Shown here: one piece after another, positions 1 through 7,182 of the stretch
How the letters are laid out: every line of letters begins with the position of its first letter
How positions within the stretch are numbered: the stretch's first letter is position 1
Assembly: GCA_021735105.1 (NCBI GenBank)
Contig: JAIPHS010000015.1
Location: 1 to 14,940 of the forward strand
Length of the DNA: 14,940 bases
From: Candidatus Omnitrophota bacterium
GTDB lineage: Bacteria > Omnitrophota > Gorgyraeia > Duberdicusellales > 4484-171
Direction of reading: 5' to 3'
The notes under the pieces: model-generated
Database searches by the model: none
Told to the model about the DNA's origin: nothing
Seen by the model: only the letters and a program-made list of their open reading frames with translations
Translations under genes and position numbers: made by a program

Positions 1-105
1 ATTTTATTTAGCAGGAGTTCAGCCGCATCCGCCTTCGCTTCCTGAACGTCAGCTTCGGCGGCCAAGCCTTTGCCAATATTGGTGGTTTATGCCTAAATCC
101 AAAAA
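1..105. repeat. Left arm of a 105-bp inverted repeat
   Basis: This stretch is the reverse complement of 13720-13824 with one mismatch (within GCCTTTGCC here against GGCAGAGGC on the right). Homology may continue left of base 1, since the right copy carries on. The right copy is about 0.6 kb upstream of a serine recombinase that reads away from the segment, so by symmetry a similar recombinase leader may lie left of this window. Shorter blocks beyond the arm are also shared: CTGGCCCGAAAAAAAAT (157-173) and AAAATCTGGAAG plus an A-run (169-188). It is seen directly; its role as a recombination site is inference. Confidence 0.93.
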
Positions 106-160
106 CTTGTCCTGAGCCCTTCAATTCCTCTCAGGGTAAACCTGTCGAAGGAAAATCTGG
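106..160. repeat. REP-like palindromic insertion in the left arm
   Basis: Between the 105-bp arm and the next shared block (CTGGCCCG) the left copy carries about 50 bases that the right copy lacks. They contain TCCTGAGCCC, TCTCAGGG and TCGAAGGA, the CCTGAG/TCGAAGG pairing common in dispersed environmental-genome repeats. The same TCCTGAG...TCGAAGGA order recurs near 13633-13684 in the same plus-strand orientation, although the flanking arms are inverted, so the two insertions look independent. Confidence 0.55.
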
Positions 161-221
161 CCCGAAAAAAAATCTGGAAGAAAAAATATATCCTTACCAC
201 CTCTGTTAAAGAACCATTTTT

Positions 222-250
222 ATTATACAGTTTTGGTAATGGCGTGGCAA
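222..250 (-). promoter_or_regulatory. Sigma-70-type promoter reading leftward into the repeat arm
   Basis: On the minus strand TTGCCA (245-250) and a perfect TATAAT (222-227) are separated by 17 bases (228-244). Transcription would start near 214 and run through the 105-bp arm and out of the window. It lies downstream of the receiver gene ending at 264, so it does not serve the operon. It may drive whatever lies to the left, possibly another recombinase locus. Confidence 0.6.
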
Positions 251-263
251 GAAATAGGTTCAT

Positions 264-623
264 TTAGAAGCTATCCACTATCTCAAGAAGATCTTCCATT
301 ATTACCGGCTTAGAAAGATAACCGGCTGCGCCCATCTCTTTGGATTTCTGGCCTAACTGGTATTCTGCCTGGCTTACTCCGGTTATAAAGTATACTTTGG
401 CTTGCGGGTCGAATTCTTTTATTTTCTGCAGGACTTCCGGCCCTTCAAGGTCGGGAAGCTTTACGTCTAAGAATACACCGTTTGGTTTATGCTGTTTATA
501 GAGCTCTACTGCCTCATAGCCCTTTCCTGTATCATAGATTTGGTTTCCTCTTCTTTCGAGCGCTTTTTTAAGAAGCCCTCTGGTTTGATCCTCGTCATCG
601 ACTAAAAGAATAGTTTTAGCCAT
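264..623 (-). CDS. Single-domain response regulator (CheY-like receiver)
   Basis: The product is a stand-alone receiver of about 119 residues with no output domain. With numbering from the first of two adjacent ATGs (626), the acidic pair is D10/D11 in ILLVDDE, the phospho-acceptor is D54 in GVFLDVKLPD, the switch Thr is T82 in YFITG and the conserved Lys is K106 in LSKP. AGGAGG at 629-634 is only 2 bases from the ATG at 626 but 5 from the ATG at 623, so I take the second (MAKTILLVDDE). It is the last gene of the operon, following the kinase gene across a 25-bp perfect palindrome. It presumably takes phosphate from that kinase and acts by protein contact. The partner is inferred; the domain call is secure. 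Confidence 0.93.
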   Translation of the reverse strand: MAKTILLVDDEDQTRGLLKKALERRGNQIYDTGKGYEAVELYKQHKPNGVFLDVKLPDLEGPEVLQKIKEFDPQAKVYFITGVSQAEYQLGQKSKEMGAAGYLSKPVIMEDLLEIVDSF

Positions 624-637
624 CATGACCTCCTGCT

Positions 638-662
638 ACTGTACACACCCGGTGTGTACAGT
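638..662. promoter_or_regulatory. Perfect 25-bp palindrome between kinase and receiver genes
   Basis: ACTGTACACACC (638-649) and GGTGTGTACAGT (651-662) are exact reverse complements around a single C. The palindrome starts 9 bases after the kinase stop codon and ends just before the receiver's Shine-Dalgarno on the minus strand. There is no T-run after it, so a rho-independent terminator is unlikely. It could be an operator for an internal promoter, or an RNA hairpin that controls processing or translation of the receiver. Confidence 0.65.
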
Positions 663-670
663 GGGTTTTA

Positions 671-2716
671 CTAACCTTTGTATAAAGGTAGTTTTACTGT
701 AAAGATTGTGCCTTTTTTGCCGTCTAACGAACTTACCTGGAAATCCCCCTGATGGTCAAAAATAATGCGCCTGGCTAAGAAGTAAAGGATTCCTCCTTCT
801 TTGCCTCGCTCTATACCTACGCCTTGATATACCTTATCTTGATTAACGTCTCCGCCTGTATCAGAAACTTCTAATACAGCTTCTTTATTCTTGTTGGTAA
901 GCTGGATTTTGATTAGTTTTTCTTCTGGTTTTGTATAATCTATAGCAGTAATAGCTCCTTTTATTAGGTAGCCTAAGGCATAAGGCAGGTTATTGTTAGC
1001 TTTTATCTTTATATCTTTTTCTAAATTTAAGTCTATTTTAATATTTTGTTTATCTATTTGTTCTTTGTATTCTTCCAAAGTACCGTTTATTAGTTTATCT
1101 AACTTTTGTGGCTGAAATTGAGAATCTGAATTCTCATTGTATTTGCTTACTGCGTTGAAGATATAGTTAGCTCTTTTTACGTTGTTACTGATAGCGGCCC
1201 TTGTCATTTCAATATCTTCTTTTGTCGGCTCAACCCCACCTACACTACTTAAGTTCATCAGAGACATCGATATTACATTTATAATATTACCTAACTCATG
1301 GCGGTAGGCTTCGGCAATCTGGAAAGCACTCTCTAAGCGGGTCTTTTCTAATTCCAGCCTGTGGCGCTGCTCGGTTGCTTTCTGGTACTCCTTGAAGTAG
1401 TAGATTTCTGATAAGGCCAAAGAGACTTGAGCGGAAACAACACTAAAAGCATCAACGTCAGTATCTGTAAAAATCTTCCCTTTCTGTTTGGTCCCTAAAA
1501 TAAGCAATCCATAAAGCTTTCTGTTTAAAAACAAAGGGCAAGCCAGGCCCACTTTTAAATTATCGCCTAAACCAGGAAGGTAATCCCCCAAAACGGGCTG
1601 GCTCGACTTTAAAGAAGTTATAAAACTGCTGTTTGTTTTTATTTTGGAAGGAAGGTTAGGGCTGTCATTTACTTTTTTGCTCTTTAAATCGAAACTGTTG
1701 TTTTCTTTTAGGTAGATTGCAGAAAAATTAAGCTTAACTGAATTCATTAGCTCTTCTAAAACTTTCTCTAAAAGTTTTTCTGCATCCCTGATAAAAATGA
1801 GAGTTGAAGCAAATCCTTTTAAAGCTTGCTGGTAACGCCTTTGCTCAGATAAAAGAACGTTTTCGGTTCTCTTGCGCAGGTAACTATAGATAAAGGGGCC
1901 TAAGCTTGCCAATATTGCCATCAAGGTAACAGGAATCAGCCAAACTCCTTTACCTGCCAGCTTAAACCCTAACCAATAAGGTATACCCAAAACTAAAAAA
2001 TAAATAACAATAAAAATACCCGCCCGGGCAGCCGCAATTCTAATATCTATTAAATGGTATTTAACAATTGCGTAAGTTGATGTAAATACATAAAAAAGCA
2101 TTAAAACGCTAAGGTAAGGCGGTATCTTTATCCCGAATATTAAAGGAAAACAGGAAGCGCCTCCGATATAACCGGCAACTGTTCCTATAGTAAATATCTT
2201 AATTTGGTTCCGCCTGTAGGGGGTAAAATTTCTGTATTCTCGAAATAAATAATAATGAGCCAGCACTACCCATCCGATAAAATTAGTAACATAAATTACA
2301 TAACCTATCCTGCCTACCGGATAATACTCAAAAGTTAATTTTTGCGTTAAGGTAATAACTACAAAAGGAGTTAAGGAAAGTACTGCTATGGTTGCACAGA
2401 ATAAATAACAAGCCTTGATAAGTTTTTTAAACTTTTGAGAAAACCCTAACCAGGCAAGGACAAAATGAAAGAAAAAACCAGGAATCAAAGCACCGCTGGT
2501 ATGAGATATGCGGCTAAAAATCAAAGCTTGAGATAAAGAAAACCTTGGAATCATCGTAAGGAAGTATCCAAACGACCAGATACTGGCACTAAGGCAGAAA
2601 TAAAACCAAGTCTTGTTTATCTCATGATCCCAGTTTTTTAAAAAAACAAAAAGGCCGAGGAAGAATATTCCCACGGCAGTTAAACACATCGCAAATGGGT
2701 AAACAACTGGCATCAT
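671..2716 (-). CDS. Membrane sensor histidine kinase (7TM sensor, GAF, kinase core)
   Basis: The product is a 681-residue inner-membrane sensor kinase. Residues about 8-220 form the hydrophobic seven-helix N-terminal domain seen in HisKA_7TM proteins, ending in KYHLIDIRIA, followed by two further helices (about 231-280). A GAF-like domain spans about 300-440 (LACPLFLNRKLYGLLILG, then FTDTDVDAFSVVSAQVSLAL) and a short coiled segment follows. The phospho-acceptor is probably H473 in AYRHELGNIINVIS. The HATPase domain spans about 541-679 with DTGGD as the G1 box and GTIFTVKLP at the end. The N-box Asn seems to be replaced (YLIKGAITAI) and the G2 region is unusual (GIERGKEGGILYFLARRI). The gene starts 4 bases after the hydrolase stop. 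Ligand is unknown. Confidence 0.9.
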   Translation of the reverse strand: MMPVVYPFAMCLTAVGIFFLGLFVFLKNWDHEINKTWFYFCLSASIWSFGYFLTMIPRFSLSQALIFSRISHTSGALIPGFFFHFVLAWLGFSQKFKKLIKACYLFCATIAVLSLTPFVVITLTQKLTFEYYPVGRIGYVIYVTNFIGWVVLAHYYLFREYRNFTPYRRNQIKIFTIGTVAGYIGGASCFPLIFGIKIPPYLSVLMLFYVFTSTYAIVKYHLIDIRIAAARAGIFIVIYFLVLGIPYWLGFKLAGKGVWLIPVTLMAILASLGPFIYSYLRKRTENVLLSEQRRYQQALKGFASTLIFIRDAEKLLEKVLEELMNSVKLNFSAIYLKENNSFDLKSKKVNDSPNLPSKIKTNSSFITSLKSSQPVLGDYLPGLGDNLKVGLACPLFLNRKLYGLLILGTKQKGKIFTDTDVDAFSVVSAQVSLALSEIYYFKEYQKATEQRHRLELEKTRLESAFQIAEAYRHELGNIINVISMSLMNLSSVGGVEPTKEDIEMTRAAISNNVKRANYIFNAVSKYNENSDSQFQPQKLDKLINGTLEEYKEQIDKQNIKIDLNLEKDIKIKANNNLPYALGYLIKGAITAIDYTKPEEKLIKIQLTNKNKEAVLEVSDTGGDVNQDKVYQGVGIERGKEGGILYFLARRIIFDHQGDFQVSSLDGKKGTIFTVKLPLYKG

Positions 2717-2720
2717 AGTT

Positions 2721-3335
2721 TTAAGATTTTAGTTTATGCAAAAACTCCTCAGCAATTATTTTATGGCCGGCGTCATTGGGATGAATACCATCGGCTGCTA
2801 ATGTTTCTTTGAGATTATCTTCAAGGCTGGATCTGATATCGGCTAATGCAATATTTTCTGATGCGGCTATCTGGTTGCAGATATCACTATATTTTTTCTG
2901 CCCCTCATACGGCGTAATCTCTACCATTAATTTAGCAATATCAGGTAATGTTTTTCTAAACAGGCCAGAATCAATGGGCTGAAGGTTTGAGATAATCGGT
3001 ACTTTGTTTTTGCTTTTGGCAAGCCTAACCATCTCAACTAAATTTCTTTCATATTCTTTTGTGCCTACAATTGCTTTATCATAATCAATAAGCTTACAAT
3101 CATTGTTGCCGAATAAAATAATCACATGAGAGGCCTTATCTTCTTCTAAGGCATCTCTTTGAATTCTTTTTAGGCCGTCTCTTGAAGTTTCCTTGTTTCT
3201 GCCTTTTATAATTACCGGTACATCAATTAGGCTTCTTAAAATCCTTCCGCAGCCAAATTTCCTGTGGCTGGCTCCTGTACCAAACAATACGCTATCGCCA
3301 AATAAAACAACGCCTCGCAAAGGGCTTTTATCCAT
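2721..3335 (-). CDS. SGNH/GDSL-family hydrolase
   Basis: The 204-residue product is an SGNH hydrolase, a family of serine esterases and lipases. The blocks are visible: FGDS with nucleophile S15, FGNND with N78, and DGIHPNDAGH with the D182/H185 pair. No signal peptide is seen, so it is probably cytoplasmic. It overlaps the flavoenzyme gene upstream by 8 bases and is followed 4 bases later by the kinase gene, so it is co-transcribed and probably translationally coupled. Substrate cannot be told from sequence; family members act on acyl esters, lysophospholipids or acetylated sugars. Length is normal for a single-domain member. Confidence 0.9.
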   Translation of the reverse strand: MDKSPLRGVVLFGDSVLFGTGASHRKFGCGRILRSLIDVPVIIKGRNKETSRDGLKRIQRDALEEDKASHVIILFGNNDCKLIDYDKAIVGTKEYERNLVEMVRLAKSKNKVPIISNLQPIDSGLFRKTLPDIAKLMVEITPYEGQKKYSDICNQIAASENIALADIRSSLEDNLKETLAADGIHPNDAGHKIIAEEFLHKLKS

Positions 3336-4410
3336 AATATTCCTTTATGGCTTCGCTGGTTAACTCATTCATAAGCTCTTTAACAGAAACTATTTTCTTT
3401 ACCCGGTATGCGTTAGCCCCGCACATCGCAAACCCTTCGGATAAGTTGCCCCCGTAAGCATTTATTAGGGCATCTGCAATGCAGTAATTTGCCGCGTAAG
3501 GATCACAGGTTTTTAGGCACCTGAAAGGGCACTTAAACTTTAGTTTTTCTCCGGCCTGAATCTTTTCTACCAAGCCGTTTTTAATTACCCTTGCCGGCAT
3601 CCCGGCCGGGCTTAAAATTACAACGATATCATCTTCTTTGCTCTTAAGATATACTTCCTTGTACTTTGGATGGGCATCGCATTCTTCTGTCCCCACAAAA
3701 CGGGTAGCCATCTGAACCCCGCTTGCCCCGATTCTAAGCATTTTTGCTATATCTTTGCCGGTAAAAATGCCTCCGGCTGCAACAACAGGTATTTTATTAT
3801 TGTTAGCCTGATAATCTTCTCGTACTTTTAAAACCTCAGTTACTATATCTTCTAAAGAAACTTCTTCAATACCTACTGCCTTTGTGTAGTTAAAGCCCAG
3901 ATGCCCTCCTGCCAGAGGGCCTTCAACAACTATCGCATCCGGAAGGCGGTTGTAACGTTTTTTCCAGACCCGCAAAATTATCGAAGCTGCCCGGCCTGAT
4001 GAAACTATCGGGATAAGTTTAATATCTGAGCCTTCGGTTAAGGAAGGCAGATTCAAAGGAAGGCCTGCTCCTGAAATAATAGCAGAAGCACCTTCTTCGA
4101 TAGAAATTTTGACCAGTGACTCAAAGTTTGTCAAAGCAAACATTATATTGACCCCAAACGGCTTCTGTGTTAATTTTTTGGTTTTTCTAATTTCGCTTCT
4201 CAATCCTTCTAAAGACTGTCCTTCGTACTGATCCTCAGGAACATCACCTGAAGCCAAACCAACACTTGCAATTACCCCTAAACCGCCGCAGTTAGATACT
4301 GCACTGGCTAAAGAAGACAACGAAACTCTTGCTCCCATCCCCCCTTGGATAATCGGAGGGTTAATTACCATATCGCCAATAACTAAATCCGGTAGCTTAT
4401 CCTTTTTCAT
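3328..4410 (-). CDS. Nitronate monooxygenase / FabK-like flavoprotein
   Basis: This 360-residue TIM-barrel FMN enzyme belongs to the 2-nitropropane dioxygenase / nitronate monooxygenase family, which also includes the enoyl-ACP reductase FabK. Visible motifs are PPIIQGGMGARVS (18-30), SGAGLPLNLP (113-122), EGPLAGGHLGF with H170, the phosphate-binding PVVAAGGIFTG (208-218) and GASGVQMATRF (228-238). The C-terminal part carries a Cys cluster, CPFRCLKTC followed by YC and AMCG (C294, C298, C302, C310, C330), not required for the FMN fold and perhaps binding a metal or Fe-S cluster. It starts 2 bases after the methyltransferase stop and overlaps the hydrolase gene. Whether it oxidises nitronates or reduces an acyl chain is undecided. 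Confidence 0.88.
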   Translation of the reverse strand: MKKDKLPDLVIGDMVINPPIIQGGMGARVSLSSLASAVSNCGGLGVIASVGLASGDVPEDQYEGQSLEGLRSEIRKTKKLTQKPFGVNIMFALTNFESLVKISIEEGASAIISGAGLPLNLPSLTEGSDIKLIPIVSSGRAASIILRVWKKRYNRLPDAIVVEGPLAGGHLGFNYTKAVGIEEVSLEDIVTEVLKVREDYQANNNKIPVVAAGGIFTGKDIAKMLRIGASGVQMATRFVGTEECDAHPKYKEVYLKSKEDDIVVILSPAGMPARVIKNGLVEKIQAGEKLKFKCPFRCLKTCDPYAANYCIADALINAYGGNLSEGFAMCGANAYRVKKIVSVKELMNELTSEAIKEYYG

Positions 4411-4412
4411 CT

Positions 4413-5242
4413 TTAATTACACCTTGCCTTGTAAAAAACATACATCTTCCAAGGGTCTATTTCAACATCAATGTCCCTATAGCCTAAGTTATTTAACCAG
4501 CCGGTAATAGTCTCCGGTTTTCTGTAAAATAATATCCATTTTTTGCCTGATTGGGTCATCCCGATTTTCTCAATTAGTTTTCTGTTGGGGCTGCCCTGTT
4601 GGGTGATAAGCAAAAGAAGCCCGTTTTTATCCAAAGACTCCTTTATCATCTCTAAAGTAGATAAAGACAGGTTATCATCAATATACTCATAAAAACCGGA
4701 AGCTACAACTACATTAGGCCGCCAATGTTTTTTTTCAGAAAGCCGGCGGTGATGCAAGCCTAACCTTAAAACATTTGATTTTTTATAAAGAATCGGCCGT
4801 CTTCCGGCAATTTTTTTCCGTAGCTAAGTGAATGAGGGTTGATATCCAAACAAAGTGCCTCTACACTCTTTTCAATGTCTTCTGTTATTAACTCAACCAA
4901 ATACCTTGCCGGCCCCGAAGCTAGATCTACTATGCGTGTTTTTCTATCTTTGGAAATATTTTTATCGATTTCTTTTCTTAAAATATCGATTACCCTTTCT
5001 TTTCTGTGCCGGGTTGCCCGGCAAGCCGGTAGGCTCAAAAGCACCCTGTCTACTAATTTACCAAAACGCGTATAGCCTTTAGCTTCATTCCTATAGATAT
5101 GGTCGAAGTTTAGCCCGGAGTCAGCATAACCAAACATGGTTTTTCTGCCCAGGCGGCTGGTAAAAAATATCGGCTTGATAATTCTGGTATAGAAGAAATC
5201 TTCGAAATTATTTGATAGGTGCTTGAAGGCATTTTGGGCCAT
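4413..5242 (-). pseudogene. Class I SAM methyltransferase (Methyltransf_20-like), split by a one-base frameshift
   Basis: Two abutting reading frames form one protein. The first (4766-5242, 158 residues) has the SAM-binding motif I, RIVDLASGPARY (103-114), and the acidic motif II region LCLDINPHSL. It ends abruptly after RFFIKNQMF. The second frame (stop at 4413) continues with NVLRLGL, then NVVVASGFYEYIDDN, LLLITQQ and DPWKMYVFYK, the usual second half of this family. Adding one A to the A6 run (plus-strand T6 at 4779-4784) joins them as FFIKKSNVLRLGL and gives 276 residues, normal for the family. The stop is 2 bases before the flavoenzyme ATG. It may be a consensus error, a recent mutation or slippage. 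Substrate unknown. Confidence 0.82.
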
Positions 5243-5264
5243 TATATAAAATTTATAAGGAAAA

Positions 5265-5639
5265 TTAATTCTTTATATTTTCTCTGGTTGCCTCCAGCAA
5301 CGATTTCATATCAAAAGGCTTCTCCACATAAGCAGCTGCCTTCAAAGCTAAAGCATCTTGGTATATATCTTCTCTGGCGTAACCAGTAATAAATATCTCA
5401 GGGATTGGCTCTTTTTCATTTTCTGTCAGATACTTTCTAATTCTTTTTACCATCTCAACCCCATCCATCCCAGGCATTTTGATATCTGATATTATCAGGT
5501 CAAAATCATTTTCTTTTATTAAGTTCAGTGCTTCTTCTGCACCCAAAGCAGTAGTAACTTTATATTTTTCCTTGCTCAGAAGCCTCTTTAAAGTCCGAAC
5601 AATTAATAGATCATCATCAACAATTAAAATATGCTTCAT
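5265..5639 (-). CDS. Single-domain response regulator (CheY-like receiver)
   Basis: The 124-residue product is a complete receiver domain without an output domain: D8/D9 in ILIVDDD, phospho-acceptor D52 in IISDIKMPGMDG, T85 in IFITGYA and K107 in VEKPFD. It is the first gene of the operon, about 30 bases downstream of a promoter-like pair of hexamers, with AAGGGG about 10 bases before the ATG. The methyltransferase gene follows after 22 bases. With the receiver at 264-623 it brackets the operon, so one kinase may serve two receivers. The two differ enough in sequence not to be a recent duplication. Partner assignment is inference. Confidence 0.94.
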   Translation of the reverse strand: MKHILIVDDDLLIVRTLKRLLSKEKYKVTTALGAEEALNLIKENDFDLIISDIKMPGMDGVEMVKRIRKYLTENEKEPIPEIFITGYAREDIYQDALALKAAAYVEKPFDMKSLLEATRENIKN

Positions 5640-5668
5640 AATTCATTTACCCCTTGAACTTATAAAAT

Positions 5669-5697
5669 ATTATACCTACAAACACTAATATTTACAA
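5669..5697 (-). promoter_or_regulatory. Promoter of the kinase/receiver operon
   Basis: On the minus strand TTGTAA (5692-5697) and a perfect TATAAT (5669-5674) are 17 bases apart (5675-5691). The predicted start of transcription is near 5662, giving a leader of about 20 bases before the first receiver ATG at 5639. No other comparable promoter is seen upstream of the operon genes. Confidence 0.65.
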
Positions 5698-5711
5698 AAT
5701 ATTTTAGGATA

Positions 5712-5738
5712 GTAGGATTTTCCTACCTTGAAGGTGGG
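5712..5738 (-). terminator. Two overlapping hairpins after the C92 peptidase gene
   Basis: Just downstream of the peptidase stop (5745) on the minus strand are two inverted repeats that share bases: CCTACCTT/AAGGTGGG (5722-5729 with 5731-5738, one G-T pair) and GTAGGA/TCCTAC (5712-5717 with 5721-5726). They cannot form together. The following T-content is modest, so this is a weak terminator at best. It could also be an operator just upstream of the operon promoter. Confidence 0.35.
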
Positions 5739-5744
5739 AATTGG

Positions 5745-6251
5745 TTATTTTACAGCCTCTATAACCGAACTATTAGATATATCTGCCGGTGAGGTTATAT
5801 TAGCTTCTGGCATATCTGGCACAATATCCAGCCCTCCGCCATGAAAGAATGCTTCATAGCAGAGTTCTGAACAGAAGTGATCTCGCCTCTTCTGCCAATT
5901 GTTAGCTGTAACCTTAAAAGGCAAGCCAATCTTTGCAAGTAGCTTTATGAATCCTAACCAGATAACGCCGGGATAATCATATCTTTCATTAAGTTTATCT
6001 ACAAGGTAGGAAATAACGCCATCTAGGTTGTATGAATAATCTTCCTTTACTCTGTAGATATCGTAATCCCTAGGAATCTTTCTTATATCTCTTGCCCTTA
6101 TCCCGCCTCTTGCAATTGCCTCAATCGCCAGATTCATCTTAGGCGAAACACATACTGCAACGTGTGAATACTTACTCCCCGTCCCCCAAGCAATAAGCCG
6201 AGAGATAAAATTACGTTCCGCTTTAAATAAAAGAATGTCGCCGGGTTTCAT
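5745..6251 (-). CDS. YiiX/YebB-type permuted papain-like cysteine peptidase (C92-like)
   Basis: The 168-residue product matches the circularly permuted NlpC/P60 fold of the YiiX/C92 family. MKPGDILLFK opens the fold, H30 in SKYSHVAVCV and E44 in LAIEAIARGG precede the likely nucleophile C127 in HFCSELCYEAFF. The His-before-Cys order is the hallmark of the permuted form. Relatives are amidases or peptidases acting on cell-wall fragments, lipoproteins or lipids. No signal peptide is seen. It follows the HEPN-like gene by 18 bases and probably shares its transcript. Its target here is unknown. Confidence 0.82.
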   Translation of the reverse strand: MKPGDILLFKAERNFISRLIAWGTGSKYSHVAVCVSPKMNLAIEAIARGGIRARDIRKIPRDYDIYRVKEDYSYNLDGVISYLVDKLNERYDYPGVIWLGFIKLLAKIGLPFKVTANNWQKRRDHFCSELCYEAFFHGGGLDIVPDMPEANITSPADISNSSVIEAVK

Positions 6252-6269
6252 TTTTTATTCTCACATTAA

Positions 6270-6821
6270 TTATTTAAAATCGAAATCTTCTGAACCGCCT
6301 TCATAAAATTTATTTTCGCATTCATCAACTATATCTTCTATTATCATTATAGTTTCTTTACATATACTAATTACATCTTTTTCTCTATTCATAAAATCAT
6401 CAAAATAATATTTCGCTCCTGATATCGGTTTTAATCTGGAAAAGGACATAAAATAAACAGATGAAGAAGCAATGCTGCTTCCTGTTCCCGTAAGAACAAT
6501 GTTTGTTCTTTTTTGATCCGTAATCGTCTCGCTAATCCCAATTGGATATTGCAATACAGGTCGTTGATGAAGGGCAAGATTCCGTCGTTTGAGTATATAT
6601 TTTAAAACTGGGCTTTTTTTCATTTCTTCTTCTTTTTTATTATACCAATCCGAAAAACCTGATTTTTTGTCGAATTCTTTTTGCATAATTAAAGTAATAC
6701 TACGACTCGCTGCTAAAAAAGCTGTCAGCATATACCTAAATTTATTAGGATGAGGAACCACCTTTTTTATTTCTAGTAGAAAAAATTTTGCTTCATTTAA
6801 TTTATCTCTAGTATTAGTCAT
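6270..6821 (-). CDS. HEPN-like protein of unknown function
   Basis: The product is largely helical and has no membrane segment. It contains LKRRNLALHQRP, fitting the R-x4-H signature of HEPN domains (R-N-L-A-L-H), and an upstream helix FLAASRSITLIMQKEF typical of that four-helix fold. Many HEPN proteins are RNases in toxin-antitoxin or defence loci, but others are structural. The frame extends to a TTG at 6836; I prefer the ATG at 6821 (MTNTRDKLNEAKFF, about 183 residues). No strong Shine-Dalgarno is visible for either. The peptidase gene follows after 18 bases. The HEPN call rests on one motif, so catalytic activity is inferred only. Confidence 0.6.
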   Translation of the reverse strand: MTNTRDKLNEAKFFLLEIKKVVPHPNKFRYMLTAFLAASRSITLIMQKEFDKKSGFSDWYNKKEEEMKKSPVLKYILKRRNLALHQRPVLQYPIGISETITDQKRTNIVLTGTGSSIASSSVYFMSFSRLKPISGAKYYFDDFMNREKDVISICKETIMIIEDIVDECENKFYEGGSEDFDFK

Positions 6822-6862
6822 AATATGCTTCGCCAAAACTGTTTTTAGTTAAAATACATAAA

Positions 6863-6970
6863 TCAATCTTTGGTTATTTGTAGCATCTTATAAACATTCG
6901 CTTTCCTATCTGAAAAATCTGGCGGTGTTAGTTGTCTTTCTGAAAAATAAATCTGTCCTTTTTTATTCAA
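6863..6970 (-). pseudogene. Short repeat-peptide ORF, copy 1 (PPDFSDRKANVYKML)
   Basis: A 35-codon frame opens at a TTG (6970) right after an in-frame TAA and ends at 6863. It encodes ...FSERQLTPPDFSDRKANVYKML then QITKD. A second copy at 8281-8349 encodes PPDSSDRKANVYKML. Across those 15 codons, 7 differ, 6 of them silent at third positions and one changing F to S. That pattern is expected of a sequence once (or still) selected as protein. No Shine-Dalgarno or ATG is present, so this may be the tail of a lost gene. It begins 13 bases after the zinc-ribbon stop. I do not recognise the family. Confidence 0.5.
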
Positions 6971-6983
6971 TTACATTACATTC

Positions 6984-7160
6984 TTAATCAATCTCTACCT
7001 CTTTTCCACAATTAGGGCATTTGCAAATATTATTTTCTTTGTCTATCCACTCTAGCTTTTGATCGAGATAGAAAGTATAGCCGCAATGAGGACATTCTTG
7101 GCTATTTACTAACTCATCTGCTCCGCCTAAAAAGAATTCACTAAAAAAGTCATCGGACAT
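6984..7160 (-). CDS. 58-residue zinc-ribbon protein
   Basis: This small frame runs from ATG (7160) to TAA (6984). It encodes an acidic N-terminus (MSDDFFSEFFLGGADE) followed by two Cys pairs, CPHC (C23, C26) and CPNC (C48, C51), separated by 21 residues. This is a classic zinc ribbon of the rubredoxin-knuckle type, with C46 as a spare Cys. It lies 22 bases downstream of the membrane HNH gene stop and is probably co-transcribed with it. Such small ribbons usually bind nucleic acid or act as adaptors. The specific role is unknown. Confidence 0.72.
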   Translation of the reverse strand: MSDDFFSEFFLGGADELVNSQECPHCGYTFYLDQKLEWIDKENNICKCPNCGKEVEID

Positions 7161-7182
7161 TTTAATAAAATATTAAAGGTTA

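Noticed and set aside
4839..5688. Plus-strand frames over the methyltransferase and receiver genes
   Set aside because: They are antisense shadows of clear minus-strand genes with conserved motifs.
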